Shown here: positions 15,630 to 24,766 of the stretch, piece by piece | Layout of the letters: each line of letters opens with the position of its first letter | How positions within the stretch are numbered: the first letter of the stretch is position 1 | DNA from: Streptomyces sp. NBC_00335 | Lineage (GTDB): Bacteria > Actinomycetota > Actinomycetes > Streptomycetales > Streptomycetaceae | DNA: 64,000 nt | Assembly: GCF_036127095.1 (NCBI RefSeq) | Contig: NZ_CP108006.1 | Span: forward strand, 8,361,501 to 8,425,500 | Reading direction: 5' to 3' | Made by a program: the position numbers and the translations under genes | Notes under the pieces: generated by a model | Seen by the model: the letters and a program-made list of their open reading frames with translations, nothing else | Database searches by the model: none | Told to the model about the DNA's origin: nothing

Positions 15630-17759
15630 ATGAACACACCCGTAGCCGGACCCGGCACGCTCGCGGAGCAGATCCTCCGCGGCGTCGGCGGAGCCGAGAA
15701 CATCGAGAGCCTCACGCACTGCGCGACGAGGCTGCGCTTCCAGCTCCACGACGGGGCGAAGGCCGACGCGGCCGCGCTCGATGGCCTCGACGGCGTCATG
15801 GCCACCGTGCCGCAGTCCGGTGACCGCCTCCAGATCGTGATCGGCGGAGCCGTCGCACGCGTCTACTCGGAGATCATGAACCTGCCGTCGATGAGCGGCG
15901 GCGCCGCGCCCGGCCCGAAGTCCGACGCGGACGTCAAGGCCGCGATGCGGGCCAAGAGCCGCGGCCGCTACGCCTGGGTCGACAACTTCTTCGAGTACCT
16001 GTCCGACTCGTTCCGCCCGCTCATGGGCGTCCTGCTGGGCTCCTCGCTCATCATCGCGATCGCCTCCGTCCTCGACGCCCTCGGCTTCGTCGACTTCCGC
16101 GCCGCGGACAAGTCCGCCACCTGGGTCTTCGTCGACGCCATGTGGCGCTCGGTGCTGTACTTCCTGCCGATCATGGTCGCCTACAACGCGGCCAAGAAGC
16201 TGAAGATCGACCCCTGGGTGGGCGCCGCGGTGATGGCCGCGGTGATGACCCCGAACTTCACCGGCATGCTCAACCCGAAGTCCGGCATCCCCGGCATCAC
16301 CTGCACCACCAACGGGACCCTGGGTACCCAGGAGTGCGTGGCGCACGTCTTCGGACTGCCGATGCAGCTGAACGACTACGGCGGCCAGGTCTTCGTGCCG
16401 CTGCTGATGGTCGCCCTGCTCGCCCTGGTCTACAAGGGCCTGCAGCGCATCTTCCCGGAGGCCGTCCACCTGGTCTTCGTGCCGTTCTTCAGCATGCTGA
16501 TCATGATCCCGATCACCGCCTTCCTCATCGGCCCGCTGGGCGTCTGGGCCGGCAACGGCCTCGGTGAGGGCCTGTCCTGGCTGAACGGCAACGCCCCGAT
16601 CGTCTTCGCGATCCTCATCCCGCTGCTCTACCCGTTCCTGGTGCCGCTGGGCCTGCACTGGCCGCTGAACGCGCTGATGCTCGTGAACATCAACACCCTC
16701 GGCTACGACTTCATCCAGGGCCCGATGGGCGCATGGAACTTCGCCTGCTTCGGCGCCACCGCCGGTGTCCTGCTGCTCTCGCTGCGCCACCGCGAGAAGG
16801 AGATGCGCCAGACCGCCACCGGCGCCCTGGCCGCGGGTCTGCTCGGCGGCATCTCCGAGCCCTCGCTGTACGGCATCCACCTGCGGTTCAAGCGGATCTA
16901 CCCGCGCATGCTCGTCGGCTGCCTCGTGGGCGGCGTGATCGTGGGCGTCCTGGGCGGCGTGGACACCAAGGCCTTCGCCTTCACCTCCCTGCTGACCATC
17001 CCGGTCTTCTCCCCGATGGCCACCTACGGCATCGCCATCACGGCCGCCTTCTTCGTCTCGATGGCGCTCGTGTACTTCTCCGACTTCCGCACCCCGGAGG
17101 ACCGCGTCCAGGCCAACGCCGACCGCGACGCCGCCGAGGCCGCCTCCCACGGGGAGACCGCGGCAGCCGATGACCGCGAGCTCGTCACCGTCGGCGCCGC
17201 CACGGCCGCCGCGGGCGCGTCCACCGGCTCCGCCACCGCATCCGCGACCGGCTCCGTCTCCGCGTCCGCCACCGCCGCCGGTGCCCCCGCCTCCACCCCC
17301 GCCCGGGGCACCGAGCTCGCCGCGCCCGTCGCGGGCCGTGTGGTCGGCCTCGACGAGGTCGGGGACCCCGTCTTCGCCTCCCGCGCGCTCGGCGAAGGCG
17401 TGGGCATCGAGCCGGCCGACGGCCGCATCGTCGCCCCGGTCGACGGAGAGCTGATCATCGTCGCCGCCACCGGCCACGCCTTCGGCATCCGTACCGCCGA
17501 CGGCATCGAGGTCCTCATCCACATCGGCATCGACACGGTGAAGATGCGCGGGGAAGGCTTCGACGTCCGCGTCGAGGCGGGTCGGCAGGTCTCCGTCGGC
17601 GACCTCCTCGCCGAGGTCGACCTCGACGCCGTGCGCGCGGCGGAGCACCCGACCGTCACCCTCATGACCGTCACCAACACCGCCGACCTCACCTCGGTCG
17701 AGCCGCACACCGGGCAGACCGTCGCCGCCGGTGCCCCCGTGGTGACCGTACGGCGGTAA
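15630..17759 (+). CDS. bglF: PTS transporter EIIBCA, beta-glucoside type
   Basis: A 709-residue phosphotransferase permease with all domains in one chain, order IIB-IIC-IIA. IIB carries Cys31 in ESLTHCATRLRF; IIC (about 105-500) is multi-spanning with the GGISEPSLYG motif; IIA has His631 in LIHIGIDTVKMRGEGF. A long Ala/Ser/Thr linker (about 525-570) joins IIC and IIA. It imports and phosphorylates a sugar at the membrane. The ATG at 15630 follows AAGGACG. The upstream RAT/terminator and the downstream BglG-like gene point to induction by transcription antitermination. Beta-glucosides are the likely substrate class; another sugar such as sucrose is possible. Confidence 0.9.
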   Translation: MNTPVAGPGTLAEQILRGVGGAENIESLTHCATRLRFQLHDGAKADAAALDGLDGVMATVPQSGDRLQIVIGGAVARVYSEIMNLPSMSGGAAPGPKSDADVKAAMRAKSRGRYAWVDNFFEYLSDSFRPLMGVLLGSSLIIAIASVLDALGFVDFRAADKSATWVFVDAMWRSVLYFLPIMVAYNAAKKLKIDPWVGAAVMAAVMTPNFTGMLNPKSGIPGITCTTNGTLGTQECVAHVFGLPMQLNDYGGQVFVPLLMVALLALVYKGLQRIFPEAVHLVFVPFFSMLIMIPITAFLIGPLGVWAGNGLGEGLSWLNGNAPIVFAILIPLLYPFLVPLGLHWPLNALMLVNINTLGYDFIQGPMGAWNFACFGATAGVLLLSLRHREKEMRQTATGALAAGLLGGISEPSLYGIHLRFKRIYPRMLVGCLVGGVIVGVLGGVDTKAFAFTSLLTIPVFSPMATYGIAITAAFFVSMALVYFSDFRTPEDRVQANADRDAAEAASHGETAAADDRELVTVGAATAAAGASTGSATASATGSVSASATAAGAPASTPARGTELAAPVAGRVVGLDEVGDPVFASRALGEGVGIEPADGRIVAPVDGELIIVAATGHAFGIRTADGIEVLIHIGIDTVKMRGEGFDVRVEAGRQVSVGDLLAEVDLDAVRAAEHPTVTLMTVTNTADLTSVEPHTGQTVAAGAPVVTVRR

Positions 17760-17769
17760 CGACCGTCAT

Positions 17770-17820
17770 CGTTCCGACGCGGGCGCGCCACCTCCCGGGG
17801 GGCGCACCCGCGTCGGAACG
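17770..17820 (+). terminator. Perfect hairpin between PTS gene and antiterminator gene
   Basis: The arms 17770-17783 and 17807-17820 are fully complementary over 14 bp (CGTTCCGACGCGGG), with further pairing near the loop. It begins 11 bp after the PTS stop. It could end most transcripts there, leaving lower expression of the regulator gene. Confidence 0.75.
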
Positions 17821-17918
17821 GTTCGGGGGAGAGGGTGGCGCATGCGTGCCAGACAATGCGGGATCATTGGGCAGAACCGGACCGCGAACCGGACCGCGAA
17901 CCAGAAGGAGAGCAGGCG

Positions 17919-18770
17919 TTGAAGGCGCTGCGTGTCCTCAACAACAACGTGGTTCTCGCGCGCGACGACAAGGGCCAGGAAGTCATCCTCACCGGTCGCG
18001 GCATCGGGTTCAGCTCCCGCCAGGGCAAGCCGGTCGACCCCGCGCTGATCGTGCGCGTCTTCGTCCCGGCGGACGGCCGCGACCCCGATCACCTGAGCGA
18101 GGTCCTCGCCCTCATCGACGAGGAGGTCCTGCGGGCCGTCGTCATCGCGCTCGACGAAGCGGGCATCGAGGGGCGCGAGTCCACCCGGCCGACCCTCGCC
18201 ATCGCCGTCGCCGACCACGTGGCCGGCGCCCTGGACCGGGCCGCGCGCGGCATCGTCATCGAGTACCCGCTGCGCGCGGAGGTCCAGGCCCTGTACGCCT
18301 CCGAGTACGCCCAGGCGCAGCGGCTGCTGGACGCGATCAACGAGCGCCTGGACCCGCGCCTGGGGGACTCCGAGGCGATCGCGCTCGCGTTGCACCTGGT
18401 CAACGCGGGCTTCGCGACGGGCGACCTGTCCTTCACGTACACGATGACCGGGGTCATCCAGCAGATGCTCGCCGTCGTGCGGGAGCGGTACGGGCTGTCC
18501 GTGTCCCAGGAGTCCATGAGCGCGGCGCGGTTCATCACCCACGTGCGCTACCTCTTCGTGCGCATCCAGCAGCACCGGCAGCTGAAGGGGCACGAGACCA
18601 CGATCGGCGAGGGCATCCGCCGGCACTACCCGGAGGCGACCCGCACCGCGCAGCAGTTGGCGACGATCGTCGAGCTGCGTCTGGGCGAGCACCTGAGCGA
18701 GGACGAGGTCTCCTACCTGGCACTCCACGTGGCCCGCATGACCACGGAGCCGGACGGCACCGCCGCGTAG
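17919..18770 (+). CDS. BglG/SacT/LicT-family transcription antiterminator
   Basis: A 283-residue RNA-binding regulator of standard family length. Residues 1-55 are the CAT RNA-binding domain (MKALRVLNNNVVLARDD ... GRGIGFSSRQGKPVD). Two PRD domains follow, with the phosphorylatable His residues at about 100, 159, 208 and 270 (VADHVAGAL, LALHLVNAG, FITHVRYLF, LALHVARM). In the family, EII phosphorylates the PRDs without sugar, and the dephosphorylated dimer binds the RAT to prevent termination. The TTG start at 17919 is chosen because it precedes the CAT domain directly and follows AAGGAG by 8 bases. A 12-bp tandem duplication lies just upstream (about 17876-17901). Confidence 0.92.
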   Translation: MKALRVLNNNVVLARDDKGQEVILTGRGIGFSSRQGKPVDPALIVRVFVPADGRDPDHLSEVLALIDEEVLRAVVIALDEAGIEGRESTRPTLAIAVADHVAGALDRAARGIVIEYPLRAEVQALYASEYAQAQRLLDAINERLDPRLGDSEAIALALHLVNAGFATGDLSFTYTMTGVIQQMLAVVRERYGLSVSQESMSAARFITHVRYLFVRIQQHRQLKGHETTIGEGIRRHYPEATRTAQQLATIVELRLGEHLSEDEVSYLALHVARMTTEPDGTAA

Positions 18771-18821
18771 GCGGGCCGGCGGGGGAGCCAGTGGTACGGG
18801 ACGCGGATCCGCCGGCGCACC

Positions 18822-19496
18822 TCAGCCCGGCGGCGCGACGAGGCCGAACTCGTAGGCGAGGATCACCAGGTGGACCCGGTCGCGGGCGTCGAGTTTGGTG
18901 AAGAGCCGTGCGAGGTGGGCCTTCGCGGTGGCGACGCTGATGGTGAGCTCCCCGGCGATCTCCGCATTCGACAGACCGCGGCCGACAAGGGTCAGGACCT
19001 CGCGCTCCCGGGCCGTGACGCCGCCCGCGACCACCCGGCGGGCTTCCGGCCGGACATCGGGGGAAGGGGCGGGACGCGCCGCGAACTCCTCGATGAGACG
19101 GCGCGTGACGCCCGGCGCGATGAGGGCGTCCCCGGCGGCGACGACCCGGACCCCGTCCAGGATGGACTCCAGCGGCATGTCCTTGACGAGGAAGCCGCTC
19201 GCGCCGGCGCGGAGCGCACCGTAGACGTACTCGTCGTCGTCGAAGGTGGTGAGGACCAGGACGCGGGTCGTCGACCGCGGATCCGCGTCGATCCGGCGGG
19301 TGGCCTCGATCCCGTCCGTGCCGGGCATCCGGATATCCATGATGGCCACGTCCGGCCGCAGCCGTGCCACCAGCTCCACGGCGTCGGCGCCGTTCCCGGC
19401 CTCCCCGACCACCTCCAGGTCGGGGGTGTCGGCGATGAGGACGCGCAGCCCCGTACGGATCAGCGGTTGGTCGTCGATCAGCACGACACGGATCAA
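18822..19496 (-). CDS. Two-component response regulator, NarL/LuxR family
   Basis: A 224-residue regulator: receiver domain (RVVLIDDQPLIRTGL, phospho-acceptor Asp54 in AIMDIRMPG, VLTTFDDDEYV, FLVKD) and LuxR-type helix-turn-helix (VTAREREVLTLVGRGLSNAE, SVATAKAHLARLFTKL). The TTG start at 19496 overlaps the kinase stop (TTGA), so the pair is coupled. The most likely target is the divergent ABC exporter at 20787-22576. Confidence 0.92.
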   Translation of the reverse strand: MIRVVLIDDQPLIRTGLRVLIADTPDLEVVGEAGNGADAVELVARLRPDVAIMDIRMPGTDGIEATRRIDADPRSTTRVLVLTTFDDDEYVYGALRAGASGFLVKDMPLESILDGVRVVAAGDALIAPGVTRRLIEEFAARPAPSPDVRPEARRVVAGGVTAREREVLTLVGRGLSNAEIAGELTISVATAKAHLARLFTKLDARDRVHLVILAYEFGLVAPPG

Positions 19497-20662
19497 CGCC
19501 CCGCCTCCTGCGGTATCGGCAGCACGGCCGCCACCCGGAAGCCGCCGTCCGGGAGCGGCCCGGCGCTGAACTCGCCGTGCAGCAGCCCGACGCGCTCCCG
19601 CATGCCGACGATGCCGTACCCGGACCCGCCGACGCTGCCCCCGCGGCCGAGGTCGACGACCTCGACGGCCAGCTCGCGGCCGCGGTGGTCGACCGTCACG
19701 GTGCAGTCCCGGGTGCCGGAGTGCCGCACCACGTTGGTGACCGCCTCCTGGACGATGCGGAAGGCCGCGAGGTCCACGTCCGAAGGCAGCTCGCGACCCT
19801 CCCCACTCCGGTGGACCTCGACCCGGACGCCGGCGGCCGCGCTCCGCCCGACCAGCCGGCCGAGGGCGGCCAGACCGGGGACCGGCTCCAGCGGCGCGGA
19901 CTCCTCCTCGCCCTTGCGCAGTGCGCCGAGCATCCGGCGCAGCCCGGCGAGGGTCTCCCGGCCGGTGGCCTCGATGGCATCGAGCGCCTTGCGCGTCTCG
20001 GCGGGCTGGGTGTCCATGACCCGGCTGCCCACGCCGGCCTGGATGGTGATGATGCCGATGTTGTGGGCGACCATGTCGTGCAGCTCCCGGGCGATGCGCA
20101 GCCGCTCCGCGGTGACCGCCTGCCGCGTGACCTGGGCGCGCACCGTGTCCGCGTGCGCCCGGTTCTGACGGATCGTGTTGCCGATCAGCCAGGCGATGAC
20201 GACGGTCGACGCGAGCCCGGCCGGCGCCGAGGGGTTGAAGAAGTCGCCGCGGGTCAGGTCCCAGACCGCGTAGCCCGCCAGGGTGGCGAAGCAGAGACCG
20301 GCGGCGGAAAGCGAGACCCGCCGCGGACGGGTCGCGGCGGTGTATCCGACGCCCGCGTCGGCGAGCAGGAACAGGACGAACGGCGTCTCGCCCACCGCCA
20401 TCCCGAGCGAGAACACGGTGCCCGCGAGCGCGACGGCCACGGCCGCCAGCGGCGCGCGGGACAGCAGCAGCGCGCCCAGGGTCGTGACGACGGCGGTGGC
20501 CAGCAGCGGCCCGTCCTCGACGTTGCCGTTGTACTGGACCAAGTGGCGCAGCTCGTCCTGCCGTTGCAGCACGCGGACCAGGATGAGGGCCACCCAGAAG
20601 GCACCCACCCACGCACCGGGTGGCACGCGTCTGAGCAGGGACGGACGAGGAGGAGCGTTCAT
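19493..20662 (-). CDS. Two-component sensor histidine kinase (HisKA_3 type)
   Basis: A 389-residue membrane kinase: five or six hydrophobic segments in residues 15-165, then the HisKA_3 dimerisation box with His195 in RIARELHDMVAHNIG, and an HATPase domain (VQEAVTNVVRHSG, then GSGYGIVGMRERV). This DesK/NarX-like layout usually senses membrane or envelope state. Partner of the adjacent LuxR-type regulator. The gene is divergent from an ABC exporter across 124 bp. Confidence 0.92.
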   Translation of the reverse strand: MNAPPRPSLLRRVPPGAWVGAFWVALILVRVLQRQDELRHLVQYNGNVEDGPLLATAVVTTLGALLLSRAPLAAVAVALAGTVFSLGMAVGETPFVLFLLADAGVGYTAATRPRRVSLSAAGLCFATLAGYAVWDLTRGDFFNPSAPAGLASTVVIAWLIGNTIRQNRAHADTVRAQVTRQAVTAERLRIARELHDMVAHNIGIITIQAGVGSRVMDTQPAETRKALDAIEATGRETLAGLRRMLGALRKGEEESAPLEPVPGLAALGRLVGRSAAAGVRVEVHRSGEGRELPSDVDLAAFRIVQEAVTNVVRHSGTRDCTVTVDHRGRELAVEVVDLGRGGSVGGSGYGIVGMRERVGLLHGEFSAGPLPDGGFRVAAVLPIPQEAGR

Positions 20663-20786
20663 CGGGCGATCGTATCCGCGCCCGCCCGCCGGGACATTGG
20701 CCCGCAGGACTAATCCCCCGGGCTACCGGAAGGGCGTCGCGGTGTGAACCACCGGCCGACGCACGGACCGTACCCGCACGGGCAGC

Positions 20787-21716
20787 GTGGACCCCGTGAT
20801 CGAATCCACTCGACTGACCAAGCGGTACGGCGACACCGTCGCCGTCGACGACCTGAGCTTCACCGTGGAACCGGGCCGGGTGACGGGGTTCCTCGGCCCC
20901 AACGGCGCGGGCAAGTCCACCACCCTGCGGATGATCCTGGGCCTCAACACGCCGACCGGCGGGACCGTCACCGTGGACGGGGTTCCCTTCGCCCGCCGCC
21001 CGCGCGGACTGCGCCACGTCGGCGCGCTGCTGGACGCCCAGGACGTGCACGGCGGACGCAGCGCGCGGGCGCACCTGTCGGCCCTGGCCCGCGGCAACCG
21101 CATCCCCCTGTCCCGCGTGGACGAGGTCCTGCGGGAAGCGGGGCTGACGAAGGCGGCGGGCCGCCGGATCGGCGGGTTCTCCCTCGGGATGAAGCAGCGC
21201 CTCGGCATCGCGGGCGCCCTGCTCGGCGATCCGCCGGTGCTGCTCTTCGACGAGCCCCTGAACGGCCTCGACCCCGAGGGCGTGCTGTGGGTGCGGGGCC
21301 TGTTCCGGCGGCTGGCGGCCGAGGGTCGCACCGTCTTCGTCTCCAGCCACATGATGGCCGAGATGGAACACACCGCCGACCGGATCATCGTCATCGGCCG
21401 GGGGCGGCTCATCGCCGACGCGAGCCTGGCGGAGTTCTCGGCGCGGCACGCCTCCCTGGGCGTGACGGTCCGGGCCCCCGACCCGGCGGCCCTGGCGGCA
21501 CTGGAGGCCGTACTGGTCGCCGAGGGCGCGTCGGTGCGGCGGGAGGACGGCCCGGCGGCCCACGTCACCGGCCTGACGGCGGCCCGGATCGGCGACCTCG
21601 CCCACCGGCACCGCATCGTGCTGCACGAACTGGCCACCCACACCTCGTCACTGGAGTCGGCGTTCATGGCCCTCACCGCCGACAGTGTCGAATACAGCGC
21701 AGGAGAACCCCGATGA
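20787..21716 (+). CDS. ABC transporter ATP-binding protein (DrrA/CcmA type)
   Basis: A 309-residue ATPase with Walker A GPNGAGKSTTLRMI, signature FSLGMKQRLGIAGALL, Walker B VLLFDEPLNGLDPEG and switch SSHMMAEM. The C-terminal extension of about 90 residues is typical of multidrug/antibiotic exporters. It pairs with the permease whose ATG overlaps its stop. The unit is divergent from a two-component system that probably controls it. Confidence 0.92.
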   Translation: MDPVIESTRLTKRYGDTVAVDDLSFTVEPGRVTGFLGPNGAGKSTTLRMILGLNTPTGGTVTVDGVPFARRPRGLRHVGALLDAQDVHGGRSARAHLSALARGNRIPLSRVDEVLREAGLTKAAGRRIGGFSLGMKQRLGIAGALLGDPPVLLFDEPLNGLDPEGVLWVRGLFRRLAAEGRTVFVSSHMMAEMEHTADRIIVIGRGRLIADASLAEFSARHASLGVTVRAPDPAALAALEAVLVAEGASVRREDGPAAHVTGLTAARIGDLAHRHRIVLHELATHTSSLESAFMALTADSVEYSAGEPR

Positions 21717-22576
21717 GCACGCCGACGGAGTCCGGCACCAGGTCGTCCGAGCGAGCGGCCGAACCCGCCGCCGGTTTCACCGACCTGCTCGCCGCCGAGT
21801 GGATCAAGATGCGCTCGCTCAGGTCCACCTACTGGGTGCTCGTCCTCAGCGCCGTGGTCGCGATCGCGATCAACGTGAACGCCGTCCACTCCGACTTCCC
21901 CTACATCGACCAGCCGCACCCCCCGATGCCCGGCGAACCCGCCTACAAGTACGACCCGTTGTTCCACGGCCTGAGCAGCATCGCGGCCGCTGTCATGGCC
22001 CTGGCGGCGGCCTCCTTCGGTGCCATCACCGTCTTCGGCGAGTACGCCACCGGGATGATCCGCACCACGTTCGCGGCCGTCCCCGACCGGCGTGCGGTGA
22101 TCACGGCCAAGGTGGCCCTGGTCGCGTCGACCACGCTCCTGCTCGGCGCCCTCGTCTCCGTGGCCTCGTTCTTCACCATCAACGCGATGCTGGCCTCCCG
22201 CCACGTCGGCCTTTCGATCCAAGACCCCGGCTGCCTGCGGGCCGTCGTGGCCTACGCACTGGTCGTCCCGGTCTGCGCACTCATCGGGATGGCCTTCGGA
22301 GCAGTCCTCCGCCACGCCACGGCCTCGATCGTCGCCGTCGTGGGGATCCTCTTCATCCTGCCCCTGCTCTTCGGCGGCGACCGGTACCGAGCCCTGAAGG
22401 AGATCGGCAACCACCTCCCGCTCGCCGCCCAGGAGCGGCTGTCCCTGAACCCGGACTCCTACACCAGCCTGGGCGCCCACCCGGGCACGATCACCGGCTC
22501 CTGGATCGCGCTCGCGGGGTGGGCGCTCGTCTCGGTGATCGTCGCCGTGACGGTCGTACGACGCCGGGACGTCTGA
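21713..22576 (+). CDS. ABC transporter permease (ABC-2 type)
   Basis: A 287-residue membrane protein with about six hydrophobic segments, starting LLAAEWIKMRSLRSTYWVL, the usual head of ABC-2-type permeases. FGEYATGMIRTTFAAVPDRR matches the conserved loop after the second segment. It forms the exporter with the preceding ATPase (ATGA overlap). The cargo is unknown; relatives export drugs or lipids. Confidence 0.9.
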   Translation: MSTPTESGTRSSERAAEPAAGFTDLLAAEWIKMRSLRSTYWVLVLSAVVAIAINVNAVHSDFPYIDQPHPPMPGEPAYKYDPLFHGLSSIAAAVMALAAASFGAITVFGEYATGMIRTTFAAVPDRRAVITAKVALVASTTLLLGALVSVASFFTINAMLASRHVGLSIQDPGCLRAVVAYALVVPVCALIGMAFGAVLRHATASIVAVVGILFILPLLFGGDRYRALKEIGNHLPLAAQERLSLNPDSYTSLGAHPGTITGSWIALAGWALVSVIVAVTVVRRRDV

Positions 22577-22629
22577 GACCGGCTCGGCGGGTGGTTGCCC
22601 GGGGGAGTGCCGACTACGAGGCCCGCGTC

Positions 22630-23736
22630 TCAACGCAGCTTGAGCACGCTTCTGACGCCGGCGTGGTCGGAGGGCCACAAACCTGACGGGGTGCGGTCGG
22701 CCTGGGCATGGCCCACCCGGTGGGTCGTCAGTGCCGTGATCTTGCCGCGCACGAGCACGTAGTCGATGCGCTGCGTGAGGGCGGAGACGGCGTTGCGCAG
22801 GTCGGGGGCCTGACAGCAGGTGAAGCCCGGGTCGCGGGGGCGGGTGGCGGTCCAGGCGTCGGTGAACCCGGCTGCCAGGAGGCGGTTGTGACTCTGGGTG
22901 CTGGTTCCCGGTGTTGCCCCGACGCCGCCGGCAGCCGAGTTGAGGTCGCCGAGCAGCACGGTGGGGAGCGTGGTGTCCAGCGGGCCCGCGAGCAGTTCGG
23001 CGGCCTGTGCTTCCTGGACGGCGGGGGCGGCGGGTTCGAGATGGGTGTTCACCACTCGGACGGTGCGGCCGCGCAGCGTGGCGTCGGCCGCGACCCAGCC
23101 GCGCTCGATCCGCAGGGCCGGGTTGGGCGGGCAGCCCAGTACGGGGCGGCAGAGGGGTACGTGGCTCTGGAACCGGGCGGCCTGCGGGTTGGCCACGGAG
23201 AAGTTGCGTGCGGGCAGGTCGGTGCGGGCCAGGAGCACGTCGCGGTCGGTGAGGCGGATGTCCTGCAAACCGCCGGGCGTGGAACGCGGGGCCTCGAAGT
23301 CGCTGCCCACGGTGACGCTGGCCACGGCCGCGTAGTGCTTGCCCCGGGCGGAGAGCTCATCGAGAAGGATCTGCAGGAAGTCGTACTCGACGTGGGTGGC
23401 GCTCCCCGGCCCGGCGGGCGTCTGGCTGCGCCACAGCACGGCTTCCTGGAGGCCTACGAGGTGGGGGTCGCTCTCTGCGATCTCGTCGGCCAGGGCTTCG
23501 GCCCGCTCGGGGAAGTCCGTCGCCCGGACGTTCGCCCACACGCCGGTCACCGCGGCGACGAGCGCCTGGGGGCTGGTAGCGGCGAGAACGGGCGCGAGGT
23601 CGGCGCCGAGGTAGAGGTTGCGGGTCATGACACGCAGAGAAGTACGGCCCCCTTCGGCGGCCGAGGCCGCGCCGAGTGACCCCGGTGCGAGGAGCGCGAG
23701 TGCGCACAGAGCGGATGTGAACCAGCGGCGAGCCAT
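22630..23736 (-). CDS. Secreted endonuclease/exonuclease/phosphatase-family protein
   Basis: A 368-residue exported protein with a signal peptide (FTSALCALALLAPGSLGAA, cut near residue 27). The catalytic fold shows the expected metal and base residues: Asn in RVMTRNLYLGAD, Glu in VGLQEAVLW, DLNS in LLGDLNSAAGG, and SDH in LWPSDHAGVRS. Family members cut phosphodiesters (DNA, inositol phosphates or sphingomyelin). NLYLGADL is frequent in a group of Streptomyces secreted enzymes of unknown substrate. The ATG at 23736 follows AAAGGG by 8 bases. It is convergent with the ABC exporter. Confidence 0.85.
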   Translation of the reverse strand: MARRWFTSALCALALLAPGSLGAASAAEGGRTSLRVMTRNLYLGADLAPVLAATSPQALVAAVTGVWANVRATDFPERAEALADEIAESDPHLVGLQEAVLWRSQTPAGPGSATHVEYDFLQILLDELSARGKHYAAVASVTVGSDFEAPRSTPGGLQDIRLTDRDVLLARTDLPARNFSVANPQAARFQSHVPLCRPVLGCPPNPALRIERGWVAADATLRGRTVRVVNTHLEPAAPAVQEAQAAELLAGPLDTTLPTVLLGDLNSAAGGVGATPGTSTQSHNRLLAAGFTDAWTATRPRDPGFTCCQAPDLRNAVSALTQRIDYVLVRGKITALTTHRVGHAQADRTPSGLWPSDHAGVRSVLKLR

Positions 23737-24106
23737 GCGGGCAGCCCTTTCGGTCAAAGCGGGCGATTTCCCGCCTACTCGCCGAAATCTAGAATGGTTG
23801 ACGGCATCGGGCGATCCAGGTGTGGGCCGGGCGGCCTACGGTGCGCCTGAAAGCGCCGGAGTCACCCCGGGATCCCCGGCCGGCCCGGAGCCGGGGCCGT
23901 TTGGTCCAGTACGGCCGCACCCCATATGGCACACCGCCGGGCACCGCCCCAGGCAGCTGCTGTCCGAATCCCGGACGATGCGTCACCTCGCCGGGCCGGC
24001 CCCCACGTGGCCACCTCCACCTGCACTAAGTTGACGAGAGCGGCCGAAGGAGGGCCGCCGGCCGGCACCCAGAACCCCATCGACCTTCGGAAACAGGACT
24101 CACTCC
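23737..24106. other. Intergenic region without a recognised gene
   Basis: This 370-bp stretch separates the divergent EEP-family and SUKH genes. Short open frames here have unrelated, low-complexity translations. It should carry both promoters. A loose inverted repeat (GGCGATTT / AAATC) lies near 23761-23790. Confidence 0.4.
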
Positions 24107-24640
24107 ATGTCCCACGCCCTTGCGCGGCTTCATGAAATGGCCCCGGCGCCGGGTGAACGGCACCAGAAGGACTGGGATGAGGTCGAGCGCGCCCTTGGGT
24201 TCCAACTACCAGGGGACTACAAGGACTTCATCCACGCCTTCGGCGGCAGCAACTGGGACGACTATCTGTACGTCCTGGAGCCCGGCTGCCCCAACGAGAA
24301 CTACGACCTCATCGCGTGGGCGAAGAACCAGGCCGAAGACCTGGAGGACCTGTGGCAGTTCGAGAGGAAGCCGGCGGAACTGGAGGTCGAGGGTTCCCGG
24401 GTCGTCCCGTGGGCGACCACGGACAACGGAGAGTGCCTCTACTGGCTCGTGCGGCCGGGCATCGAGCCGGATCGATGGACCGTCATGGTGAACGAGGCCC
24501 GCGGTGACCGGTGGGAGCATTTCCCCGTATCGTGCACGCAGTTCCTCGCGTCCTCGCTCGACGGAGAGCTGCGGTCGAGCCTTCTCTCCTCCCTGTTCCC
24601 CGGCGCAGGACATGAATTCCGCCGACTTGCCCCGGCATGA
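24107..24640 (+). CDS. SMI1/KNR4 (SUKH-1) family protein
   Basis: A 177-residue cytoplasmic protein. WDEVERALGFQLPGDYKDFI near the N-terminus and FGGSNWDDYLYVL, VVPWATTDNGECLYWLV and later elements match the SMI1/KNR4 fold. Family members are often immunity proteins for polymorphic toxins, but many stand alone. No obvious toxin gene lies next to it. It is 126 bp upstream of the hydrolase-NTPase gene, on the same strand, so a functional link is possible. Confidence 0.82.
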   Translation: MSHALARLHEMAPAPGERHQKDWDEVERALGFQLPGDYKDFIHAFGGSNWDDYLYVLEPGCPNENYDLIAWAKNQAEDLEDLWQFERKPAELEVEGSRVVPWATTDNGECLYWLVRPGIEPDRWTVMVNEARGDRWEHFPVSCTQFLASSLDGELRSSLLSSLFPGAGHEFRRLAPA

Positions 24641-24766
24641 CACACCGCCGCCCATCCCGTCCCACCCCGACGCGCCGCAACACCCCGTCCCGCAGCGCTA
24701 GTTCGCGGCCGAAGTCGGTGGGGTAGGAACCCCGAGCGAATTCGCCGATGGTGGGGGAGGGCTCGT

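Noticed and set aside
23820..24035. Short overlapping frames in the gap before the SUKH gene
   Set aside because: All translations are low-complexity, conflict with each other and lack ribosome sites.
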